Both the position numbers and the translations under genes were made by a program. Under the pieces are notes generated by a model that saw nothing but the letters and a program-made list of their open reading frames with translations, was not told the DNA's origin and searched no databases. Below, piece by piece: positions 1-10,117 of a DNA stretch of 64,000 nt. Within the stretch, counting starts at the first letter, position 1; each line of letters opens with the position of its first letter. Location: contig OX359201.1 in NCBI GenBank assembly GCA_947172415.1, forward strand, positions 5,940,501 through 6,004,500, written 5' to 3'. The stretch comes from Chondrosia reniformis. Lineage: Eukaryota; Porifera; Demospongiae; Chondrillida; Chondrillidae.

Positions 1-78
1 TTGCTGCTCAGGCAATCATCAAAAGTATTCTGGATCCAGTGGGTTCATTATGAGCAGAGTGTTAAGTAACAACATATA

Positions 79-283
79 AATAATCTAATACAATATTTTT
101 CTTACATGCTACATCTACTTTTGAATAAAGGCCTATAGGAAACTAAACCTAGTGAGAGCTTTGGATGAGGATATAGTTTTCTCCTTTTACTTCTCTTCTT
201 CTCCACTGGACCAGACAGCTGTTTCTGGGAATTCCGCCCTTCATCAGTGACTCTGGGAATCTTTGCCTTCTTCTTGATCTCCT
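79..283 (+). repeat. Dispersed repeat family R1, copy a
   Basis: About 200 bp that recurs with few changes at 2466-2614 (inverted), 5688-5836 and 43153-43341, and truncated at 18409-18470 and 52096-52166. Shared landmarks in order are aataatctaa, ttacatgctac, ggcctatagg, aactaaacctagtg, agctttggatgagga, acagctgtttctgggaattcc and ttcttcttga. It is a short interspersed element with no convincing coding capacity; class (SINE or MITE) is undetermined. It sits upstream of the first visible exon, probably in an intron of that gene. Confidence 0.75.
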
Positions 284-537
284 GCAAGTTCTGTGATATG
301 TACAAGATGGGTAATCAATTGAGTATTACTAAACCAATCACATGACCTGAGTCCTATCTTTGTAGGAAGGGAGCAAAGCAGCTGTGGTGCTGTAATTATT
401 TATTGTTTTCTTGGACTCCTGTTACTGTTTATCTTGTAATTTAGCAAATGTCCCTCTGTAACTCTCATTTTACATGATATATAGTATGTGTGACCATCAA
501 TTGCTGAAGAGATAAATGGAGTCTATATATTTCTTAG

Positions 538-2326
538 GAAGTGAACATTTATTTGATGAAAAGTAGAACAGCGTTCACAAGCCCAGCCAGAGTGTTTAAG
601 TTTGAAACTCAACAATCCTTGCTCTCGCTCCACCAATCAAAAGGAGATGTCAGACAGACGGGTCAGAAGGAAAGTATTGACCCTCACACTGGTACGCTCG
701 GCTCCAGGAGGACAAGGTCACTTAGTTTCTCCTCAAGGGCCCATCTGGATGCTGATAGTGAGAGCTTGTCGAGGGTGTACTTCACTGAGCAGATGGTTAT
801 GCTGATTCAACAGTGTTGCCGACTGAACAATTTTATGTGTCAACAGGTTGTCCGAAATATTTTGTTATTAATTGCTCCGGTGTTCCCTCCCGGTAAACAA
901 GTGCTAAATGTCAACGATGAGACACAAAAGATGCTCACTGAATGGTTAGTGGTTTCCATTTCAGAATTGGAGGATTGAAATTGGTTTCAGTCCAGCCTTT
1001 CCTCTCTCACTTAGGGAACTCACAATTAAGAAAAAAATGGAGAGTTCTGCCATTTTTTGGTATCTGTTATTTGTGGTTGCTGAACAAGGCAAGTTGTTCA
1101 ATTGATTGCTATACGTATATGGTAATTATTTGACTGTAGTTAGATTTACCTTCAGATCCAGCAAGCCTGAACGACCTTCAAGGTGTTGTCATAAGTCTGT
1201 TTGGCGTCATGGCCAAGTACTGGTACTTCAGCCGTGCTAATAGAGCAATCGAGAACTCAGCGGAACTGGATGTTACTTGCTTCCTTGTACAGCTTTGTAG
1301 AAAGGTAATAATTGGTGTACAAGAATCATGAAGTGATGATAAAACCACAAGTATTCTCTACTCACATAACATGTGAGTATAGAATACTTGTGAGAAGACC
1401 TTTTGAGCATCTAGAGACGCAGTTTTGTTGTTAAACTTTAGTCAGACATTTGGCCCTAGGGGTCTTCTTCAGTCATCATCCAAGAGATAAGTTTGACACA
1501 GTTGGAAGGAATCCTTACTTTTTAAGGGTATTTCAATGTTTACTTGCCTAGTGTCATCTTAATTGTAATGAAATATATGGTTTAAACAGTGAAGAAGGTT
1601 ATGACCAATATATGTGTATACGGGATATTTATTGACATCAACGTGTTCCTCTTCCTGTAGGCTGATTGGCTGGATGAACCACTGAATAGAGTGGACGAAC
1701 TGTTTGAACTCATTTCGCCATATGAAATATATGTTCTCCTTGATGCCATGCTTGAAAATCTAAAGGTAATAATATTTCATATATTATAATGCATCTATAT
1801 CTGTTAATATATGTTCTCCTTGATGCCATGCTTGAAAATCTAATATTTCATATATTATAATGCATCTATATCTGTTAATATATGTTCTCCTTGATGCCAT
1901 GCTTGAAAATCTAATATTTCATATGTTATAATGCATCTATATCTGTTAATATATGTTCTCCTTGATGCCATGCTTGAAAATCTAATATTTCATATATTAC
2001 AATGCATCTATATCTGTTAATATATGTTCTCCTTGATGCCATGCTTGAAAATCTAATATTTCATATATTACAATGCATCTATATCTGTTGATGTATGTTC
2101 TCCTTGATGCCATGCTTGATCTATATCTGTTGATGTATGTTCTCCTTGATGCCATGCTTGATCTATATCTGTGATGTATGTTCTCCTTGATGCCATGCTT
2201 GATCTATATCTGTTGATGTAGGAATACTTCTCATCAGATGAGTCACACGACAAAAACAGGAAAAGAAGTCAGTTTTGTGTTTCTACTGTACATATGCTGT
2301 TGGACTATAATGTGACTGTCATGTGA
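538..2326 (+). CDS. 3' end of an unrecognised protein-coding gene (four exons)
   Basis: Proposed exons are 538-892, 1156-1304, 1661-1765 and 2222-2326, with stop TGA at 2324-2326. The first visible exon follows an acceptor (ttcttag) with no good start codon, so the gene begins upstream of the window. Reading phase is continuous over all joins if the 892 donor (cccg/gtaaac) is used; a longer open frame runs to about 978 but does not join in phase. The visible 238 residues begin with a Ser/Arg-rich stretch, followed by hydrophobic helical segments (YFTEQMVMLIQQCC, NILLLIAPVFPP, LFELISPYEIYVLLDAM) and a charged tail (SSDESHDKNRKR). It looks like the C-terminus of an alpha-helical repeat protein. 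I do not recognise the family. The last intron is entirely tandem repeat (separate entry). Confidence 0.6.
1346..1392. repeat. Near-perfect short hairpin in intron
   Basis: Arms of 22 bp separated by 3 nt (aac), with one mismatch; the outer ends read cacaagtattct and agaatacttgtg. It lies in the intron between exons 1156-1304 and 1661-1765, next to a short motif at about 1440-1480 (ggtcttcttcag) that also occurs near 7930. It could be the end of a small foldback element. Confidence 0.6.
1766..2221 (+). repeat. Intron-filling minisatellite derived from an exon/intron boundary
   Basis: The intron between exons 1661-1765 and 2222-2326 is made of five 71-bp units and then three units of about 42 bp. 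Each long unit begins with a copy of the last about 32 coding bases of the upstream exon (atgttctccttgatgcc and onward), then continues as intron. The copies lack the 9 bp that contain the splice donor (aaggtaata). The final unit provides the acceptor (gttgatgtag) of the last exon. Confidence 0.85.
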
Positions 2327-2465
2327 CTGTCATGTGTATGTCATATGCATATCATGTGATTTCATGGCTCTACTGCTGTATATGTCTCTACATTGTACAA
2401 GCATTAAAATGATATCTGAGACTGTATTGGTTCTTTATAGTGTCTATGTACCTATACAAGACAAC

Positions 2466-2614
2466 GATTCCCAGAGTCATTGTTGAAGGGTGGAATTCCC
2501 AGAAATAGCTGTCTGACCCAGTGGAAAAGAAGAAAAGTAGAAGGAGAAAGCTCTTGTATCCTCATCCAAAGTTCTCACTAGGTTTAGTTCCCTATAGGCC
2601 AGTATATGTAGCAT
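2466..2614 (-). repeat. Dispersed repeat R1, copy b (inverted)
   Basis: Reverse complement of the 79-283 copy, diverged by several substitutions and small indels, retaining the cctatagg, aactaaacctagtg and tttctgggaattcc landmarks. Confidence 0.7.
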
Positions 2615-2956
2615 GTTTATTACCTTATTCATACATATATTCTGTATTACATTATTTATAATAATACATGCCTATATATACTTCTTTGCTTAGAGTCATA
2701 CACTAGTCAATGTCAACTTCAGTCACTAAAGGCCATTCTCAGGAACAATGCATCCAAACTGAAACACTTATTTTCTAAATATTATCCCATTTCATAATCC
2801 TTTATTAATTACATTTTGGATATACTTTATTCCTGAATGTATACATATGTGTACACATCTAATTTGTCTGTCTAGAAATTGGGGGTAAACCGAGTATATA
2901 TATTTAAAGCTGGACCTTTAAGTGATGCTAGATACAGTGGCAGATCTATATAGGAA

Positions 2957-3138
2957 GTTTGGAAGGAGGGGCATGTTAGGGTTATGGAGAGTAGGGAGTG
3001 AGTGGGCATCCCATAATTTGGAAGGAGGGGCATGTTAGGGTTATGGAGAGTAGGGAGTGAGTGGGCATCCCATAATTTGGAAGGAGGGGCATGTTAGGGT
3101 TATGGAGAGTAGGGAGTATGTGGGCATCCCATAATTTG
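2957..3138. repeat. 59-bp minisatellite, three units
   Basis: Near-identical units containing ggaaggaggggcatgttagg and tagggagtgagtgggcatcc. It is intergenic, about 240 bp beyond the QSOX stop codon. Confidence 0.85.
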
Positions 3139-3373
3139 TCAGTTTCCTTATTAGTCGGTACCTTAGATGGGGTATATACGTACGTCCTAGATTACCACCA
3201 CCCATACAAGTTAATAATATTATCATCACCTTTGTTGTGATATTATAGACAAAGTTATATGAACAATTAACTTGACATTGCACACTGCATTAGAAATATA
3301 TTAAAGAACAGCTAAAATAAATTTAAAATTAAAAGTGTCAAATGGGATCCCTAGATGAATTTCCACAAGAACC

Positions 3374-6300
3374 TTATAGTATGTGAGATGATTTATTAAT
3401 GCTTTGGAGTCTACGAATGGGTAGATTTCTGGTCACCATGGAAACAACTTGTTTCCTTCTGAATATTACAATAACTACAACTGCCACTAACACTACAGAG
3501 AACAAACTGAATCCTTTCTTGGATTTCAAGGTTACATCGGAAATACTTTTGGCCGCATCATCTGGTATCACAGGCTGTCTTGCGTAGTCCACTTTGACTG
3601 ATAAGAGATGACATCGTCCTTCATCTGCCTTGTGCAATGAATAAACTTGACACAAGAAGGTCAACACTGCATTATCGTTCCAAATCTTGTCATGTGACAA
3701 ATTAAATGCTGTACAAAAGTTCCTTTTCTCCTGTGATGGCTGATGACATTCAGAACATTGGTTGGGGGTGGGAAACTGTACTTTTGGGTGGGCGGGGTCA
3801 GTGCTAAGATCATCAGCCAATCGGCTGTTCACACTATTATGGGCACACCACGCCCACATAATCCCTTCAACATCGCTTTTCAGCTTCTGTTCCAAATCTT
3901 TAGACATAACTTTGTAATGCTTGCGACAGTCAATGCAACTGAAAAATTTTTCTATGAAACTTGACATGATTTTTAATGCATCCTTGCTTCCATATGGAAG
4001 AGTTCGAAAGGAAGATTTTGTTGCGGGGCTTTGATTTACAATTGGATGAGTGAATATGGTTGTTGAATGAAGAAGCATCCACACACTACAGGGATATCCC
4101 CTGTACTTCTTCTCACTTCCCCGACATGCCTGCCACTTTGGATCTGTGGGGAATACCCTCATCTCAGGATGAAACTGGAGAAATAGATAAGGCAGTACAT
4201 ATGAGCTGGGACTAAACATCACAAAACAATAAATGTTCTAAATTCCACTGCTACTACTCTAAGTGGGCAGTAACGATCAGAAGTAATATCCAGCAAATTG
4301 AGGAGACAGATTGGTGAGGTATGCTTGTCATAAAGCCTTAAGGACTCCCAAATAAGGTCAATGGCAGTGGGCATCAAAACTGATTGGTTTTGGCGTTCAC
4401 ATATTTTTAAGTACTAGCAAACACCAGTTTTTCTTTTTCATGTAGCATGAATAATCTGGGCAAGGCTAGAACAAAGTGTGCTTTATGTTCAAACACATTG
4501 CAACCTTGTAATACTTATTCTATTAACATTGTAACCAACAAATAGAAGAAAAATACTCTGTTTGTGTTATTAGAGGTAGCAGAAATATCTAAATGATTTC
4601 ATCTATCTGCAGTCCATTTAAATGGTCAGAGTGATAACCAAACCACAAGCACTTGCTCTCAGGCAGTTTGTACATATGCATAAGGGAGGATTGAGTGTAC
4701 ATGTACAAACCTCGTGACTTATCATTTTCAACCACTCTCGCTGGGTAATAAAACCATCTGCCTTAGTCATATGAAGCTGCTGAGCCAATATCTTCAGTGC
4801 ATTACCAGTGGACGGCATTATCTTAAGAAACACCTGTTAAATATACAGGAAAGATTATATTAAAAGTAGCACTCAGCTAGTGTATAATATACAAGGGAGA
4901 TTATATTAAAAGTAGCACTCAGCTAGTGTATAATATACAAGGGAGATTATATTAAAAGTAGCACTCAGCTAGTGTATAATATACAAGGGAGATTATATTA
5001 AAAGTAGCACTCAGCTAGTGTATAATATACAAGGGAGATTATATTAAAAGTAGCACTCAGCTAGTGTATAATATACAAGGGAGATTATATTAAAAGTAGC
5101 ACTTAGCTAGTGTATAATATACAAGGGAGATTATATTAAAAGTAGCACTCAGCTTGTGTATAATATACAAGGGAGATTATATTAAAAGTAGCACACAGCT
5201 TGTGTATAATATACAAGGGAGATTATATTAAAACAGTACAACAATATAAATACTACATACACTATGTCATAGAAATATATATAATCACTGAGAGATATCA
5301 TGCCTGACCAACCAAGTGACTGGAGACGATCTCTGGTTACTGTTTAATAGGACATCGGTCTCTCAACCAAGATCAGACTTTGGTTACTAGGTTGGTCAGG
5401 TGTAATATCTCCAAGTGATAATATAGCTTTTGCACTGGATTTGTGCATTTTTACTACGTATATACTAGTTACATAAATAATAGTAATAATTACAAATTAA
5501 TGTAAATGCTAATAAATAACAAACCTGTTCCAGCAACATTACAAACTGCAATAGACTCCCGAAGGCAGACCCAGATATCATACTATGAATGGGGATCTCA
5601 TGATGGAAGGCATAGCCAATGCCGTTAATCAAATCATCCATTGTGACACTATACGATATAACACACGAGGTGTTACAAAGATACATGAATAATCTAACAT
5701 TTTTCTTACATGCTACATCTACTTTATAGTAAAAGCCTATAGAGAACTAAATCTAGTGAGAGCTTTGGATGAGGATAGAGTTTTCTCCTTCTTCTCTTCT
5801 CCACTTGGCCAGGCAGCTGTTTCTGAGAATTCCATCTAGAAGTTGTAAGTTTTATGTTGTAAACGCAACAAATCAAATATAACTTTGGCATTCAAAAATA
5901 CACTGAAATCAAATTCACACATATAACCAGCCTAGGGGAGCTCCAACACATGTAAATATCAATCAACCATACAAAATAACTCCTCTCCCAACAACACTAG
6001 ATAGTTGCCATGTTTTAATCATGTATTCATTTCTTAGTAACCAGTACATGTGTTTGTATATGACTCTTTGAATATTCACCTTATGATTCAAATTCTAAAA
6101 TACCCTTATAATTGTTTTCATTTCTACTTCCATTTGCTACACTTGTCTCATATTTGCTAATATAACAATTTAAGTTAACTGAGCTTTGTTTCCTTTCTTT
6201 CTACTGTTATTTACAATTTTGAGGACAGAGTCCTATGGCTCACATAAGCCAACAAAGTGGCCAAGCAATTTGAGTGCAGAGGACAGTAAATCTATGAGTT

Positions 6301-9300
6301 TTTTTTGATTTTTTAAATCTGAAAGAGGGACTGGCAGCAGAAACTGGCAGCTGCTATTGCCTTGGGGACCATTTGTACCAATAGGGAATACATCTTTTCA
6401 AGTCATTATTGTGTTATGTAACAGCTGCTGAATGGCGAACAAGAGACAGTAACCACAAATAAAGTAATCAGTACGAAACATTTTAACACATTTGGTGAAG
6501 TAACACTCAGTAAGGCTCAAGTCTCTGTCAACAGAGACCAGTAATACAAGTAAAAAGTGACTGTTTAGTTAGTACATATGTAGTAATATAGTCCATTCTT
6601 ATTCATCTGAGCGATGTGGGACCTGCTAGACTTAACATTAATCTCATATGGCAAGATAGATTACAAATTGCCTATTTAATACTACACCATGCACCACTTC
6701 ACAGTATAAATGTTTTCACAGTTTATTTCTTCTCAGCTTGTCTTGTTCTAAATAGTAAACTTGCTTCACCCACAAATGACATCTTTAAATGTAATGTATA
6801 CCTATATATAAACACTCTTTAAACCAAGTTCAACTTGCTAGTAATTTAATGCCCGAATAAGTATATGATTCATAGTATGTATTCTGTGATTGTTCAAAAT
6901 GGACAATACATATATCTGTTATTCTAATTATTGCAAACATCACTGACTTACAAGGCTGAAGGGTAAACAGTAAAGTGATCAATGTCAACATTATCCTTTT
7001 CATCACTCATTTCCTTGACTGGTGCTGTAGCAACAGTTTTACGGTTTAATAGGTCATTTAATACATTTTGAATTTTTGTTTCAAACCATTGGACCAATGA
7101 AACAGAATTCCCCTCCTCAGAATCTCTATTAGGGAAGAAGACAATAATATTCAAGCAGTATCTCTTTCGGCATACAAAAATCTCACTACAAACAAATACA
7201 TCTTTGAAAGAGTGAATCTTGATCTTTCAACATTTTGAACATTTAGATGCAAGCTTAAGGTCGATTGATCTTTGGCCATGTAGGCTTAAAATGCAAAATT
7301 GAGGCAGTGACACCAACCAAAGATCTTACTTGTTCATTTTTGAAAAAAATGAACTATTCTAATTAAAGGTTCTACTCTTTCACATCTACAGGTCAGTATG
7401 CAACCATATTAGCAATATCATATAGCTTAATTAGCATACCTTTTTAATATAATCTTCTTCTCCTTGTGAAAAATTACAACACTGGGAAATTCTTCTACCG
7501 ACAGATGATTGGCCAAGACAGGCTAATTCCAAAATGAATTTTATAATATTTGTTGCTGTACCAACCAATGATAACCTTGCATACTTTGCTCCATCTTACC
7601 TCATCCTGTACCCTTCGGATAGAAAAATCTTTATTCGTAGAAAACCTAACAATTAACTACATACAAAAAGAAACTATATGCATTAGAAGGGTAAGGTTAT
7701 GTGTGTTTAAAAGCAGTATTCACCTCGCCTCCTTCAGTTCCCCTCTTCTTATCTATGACTAACACCAGAGGACGACTATAGAAACTTGACTCAAGTTTTA
7801 GAAAATCACTAAATCTATATATAAACCATAAATAGTATATAATAAATAATGACTGATACTTTATTATAGAGATTAATCTTCAGTCGAGCAATCAGCAACA
7901 AAATTCAATCAATAGAATGTTTCGACCCGTAGGTCTTCTTCAGCTAAATGGTGATGAGTGACAAAACTTTATTATGTACATTTAGTACACAACAGATTTA
8001 ATACGTACCTATATAAATACAGTATTATTATACTTATATTTATTTACTGCCTTGACTTAGAGCTTACTTCAACATTTCCAAGTTGGGCCAGATCTCTGGA
8101 GGATTTGGTTGAGAGTCAATTAGCCTCAAAAGTTTAAATTTTACTTCCTCTTCTGCCTGGTTTCCTTGGTAACCAAATATAAAGATATAACAGGCTGGTT
8201 AGGAGGGTTATGGGCTATATATGGGCACATACCAACAAACAAATCAAAGTTCTCCTTAGGGTTGCTTTCATGAGCATGGAACAGCTGAGGAACATTGTAC
8301 ATCATTTAATACACATCTAAATTATGTGTGAAGAAAGATCTAACTTTGACAGTGGGATAGCCTTGTATATTGTGGTCATTACAAGCTCCATGATTCTCTT
8401 TAGCTGAACAATCTATTACACCAATCTTTAGCAACCCATTCCATCCTGGAGAAGATAGTAATTAACAAAAATTGATTAATAAATCTGGACTCCCATCTCA
8501 GTCTCCTACCTTGCCCCGGTGGGGAGGGGAGTGGTGGCCCCTCCCTGCCCCAGTGGGGAGGGAAGTGAGTGGTGGCCCCTCCCTGCCCCGGTGGGGAGGG
8601 GAGTGGTGGCCCCTCCCTGCCCGGTGGGGAGGGAAGTGAGTGGTGGCCCCTCCCTGCCCCAGTGGGGAGGAGAAGCCTCTTAAACTACAACAACTTTGGA
8701 AAATAGGGAAATTTAAGATCAAAAGCTGATCTTAGTTCGGATGTCACCATCAGTGGACTCTGGATTTACTATACAACCATTTTTAACTACATAATCACAC
8801 ACTAGAGACACAAATAAATCTAATATACAGTAGTCTAGGAATATTGAAGTGATTCATTCACATCTTGCATTATACCAATACCACCAGACTAAGGTGAATA
8901 TCTATAGGGTACATAAGTATGGATAGTGAAATTGAGACCAAATTACAAATAAAATTTAGTCAGTCAACCAGGAAACTTTGCAGAAGTCTACTTGGTGATC
9001 TGCCACCCCAAAAATAACTAGCACTATTCAACTCTTTCAAATTTACTGCCTCATCCTATCACTGATTTACTAAAATCTCATTAAAAGTTTGTTACTACTG
9101 GTTTAGTCATCCATGCATGTCATAGAATAATGCACCTTCGGCGCATTTGCGCGCAGAGGCGTGCGTGTGGCACGCCTTTTGTGTAGTGAGATGGGTTACA
9201 AACGTCGTCCCATACGTGCGCTCTGTTTTAAGTAACCGTCAAGAGTAAAGTTCTTTGAGGCAAGAAATTAGCCTTTCTCACAACTTTCCTCAATCTACAG

Positions 9301-9801
9301 TCTTAATAGAGCTAAGGTTTATCAGCTACTTTTATAAACGAAATATTGATTACTTTTAATTAACCTAACGCAGCTTGAAATAAGTAACTTTGTATTTCGA
9401 GGCTAATGGTAAGTCAATATATAAACATTGGTAAAACGATCTGTCGCCTTCGTTATTCGCTGGTGTTCCAGGGCCAGTTCCAATATCAGAGATACAGCAG
9501 CTAGGTATTACGAATGGAGTGAACTAAAATTAAAATGTGTTACTGTCCTACCTGTCACATCTTTGGCCACTCTCTTCCACGTAGGAGCAAAGTTGTGGCA
9601 GTGCCCGCACCAACTTGAATAAAATTCAACGGCCCAAGCGCTCTCACTGTTGGTCACCGCTTCAGTGACCTGGTTCCCTTGAAAACAAACAAGTGGATCT
9701 TCCTTTGAATAAAGTTGGCAGTCAGCTGTATAAAAACTTCCCCAGGACGCCAAGAAAAGGATGACCTTCATATACACTACAAACCCTTGGCCGCACGCCA
9801 T
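3374..9801 (-). CDS. QSOX: Quiescin sulfhydryl oxidase (QSOX), membrane-anchored
   Basis: Exons, 5' to 3' on the minus strand: 9801-9552, 8445-8345, 8284-8233, 8164-8068, 7808-7724, 7522-7440, 7125-6952, 5648-5525, 4833-4711, 4174-3374; every junction is in phase (629 aa). QSOX enzymes put disulfides into secreted proteins and pass electrons to oxygen. A short N-terminal signal sequence (ILFLASWGSFYTADC) precedes a thioredoxin domain with WCGHC (residues 64-68). A second Trx-like segment (VEEFPSVVIFHKEK) and a helical region follow. The last exon is a complete Erv/ALR domain: YPCSVWMLLH, CIDC redox pair (about 443-446), FAD-contact motif HNSVNSRL, CSEC (about 503-506). A C-terminal transmembrane helix (about 584-601) is followed by a basic tail. 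Two in-frame ATGs exist, 9801 and 9771; 9801 has the better context (AAAAATGG). Family identity is secure; the small exons at 8233-8284 and 7440-7522 are less certain than the rest. Confidence 0.92.
4846..5236. repeat. 46-bp minisatellite, about eight units, in a QSOX intron
   Basis: Units contain tatacaagggagattatatt and agtagcactcagctagtg. It begins only about 12 bp from the acceptor side of QSOX exon 4711-4833, so it abuts the splice region of that exon. Confidence 0.9.
5284..5419. repeat. Imperfect long hairpin in a QSOX intron
   Basis: Outer arms of about 30 bp pair with about four mismatches: 5284-5313 (atcactgagagatatcatgc then ctgaccaacc) against 5390-5419 (ggttggtcaggtg then taatatctccaagtgat). 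The loop is about 76 nt. It may be a small foldback transposon or an RNA hairpin; a microRNA precursor is possible but unproven. Confidence 0.55.
5688..5836 (+). repeat. Dispersed repeat R1, copy c
   Basis: Copy of the 79-283 element in a QSOX intron, about 40 bp upstream (in transcription order) of exon 5525-5648. It is truncated at the 3' side after ttctgagaattccatct. Confidence 0.7.
8507..8672. repeat. GC-rich minisatellite in the QSOX first intron
   Basis: About five alternating units of 34-39 bp carrying ggtggggagggg and agtggtggcccctccctgcc. The strongly G-rich plus strand could form G-quadruplexes. Its composition differs sharply from the AT-rich surroundings. Confidence 0.85.
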
Positions 9802-9917
9802 TTTTGTCAACAAACGGATAGAGAATCCAACATATGTTTCTACCCACAAACTGAGCAGGAAAATTAATGGAAAACATAGCAACCTTGTAGGCACGCCATT
9901 TTTTCAACAAACGGATA
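9793..9917. promoter_or_regulatory. Duplicated element at the QSOX start region
   Basis: Two nearly identical blocks, 9793-9820 and 9891-9917, share gcacgccattttt and caacaaacggata with one base deleted. On the QSOX strand each reads AAAAATGGCGTGC; the proximal copy supplies the probable start codon at 9801. The motif resembles the YY1-type AAnATGGCG element that overlaps start codons of many animal genes. Confidence 0.5.
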
Positions 9918-10117
9918 CCGTTACTGTAGGAAAATTTACAATGTTTGTATATAAACCGTGAAATACAAAGTGAAAAAATACTTTATTCGTGTAAGATTGC
10001 ATTGTTAAAATGATAGAGAGTTATGATCGTTAGATAACGAGTGAATAACCGGGCACCATACTGCTGCTGAGCGCACGTTACTCACTCGATAGTTACAAAT
10101 TTGTATTGCATGCATGT
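9802..10117. other. Intergenic spacer between QSOX 5' end and CLOCK-like 3' end
   Basis: 316 bp holding the distal copy of the duplicated AAAATGGCG element (9891-9917) and AT-rich sequence. It must contain the QSOX promoter. No further gene is seen. Confidence 0.5.

Larger units (their letters stand above)
2327..3373. other. Convergent intergenic region with repeats
   Basis: This lies between the stop of the first gene (+) and the stop of QSOX (-). It holds an inverted copy of dispersed repeat R1 (2466-2614) and a 59-bp minisatellite with three units (2957-3138). No conserved reading frame is seen; the open frame over the minisatellite is a repeat artefact. Confidence 0.6.

Noticed and set aside
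7917-7943. Hammerhead-ribozyme-like core on the minus strand (ctgaagaagacctacgggtc then gaaac)
   Set aside because: The base pair next to the conserved core would be A-C and no stems I and III can be drawn; a similar motif near 1470 is also unpaired. More likely a shared mobile-element end.
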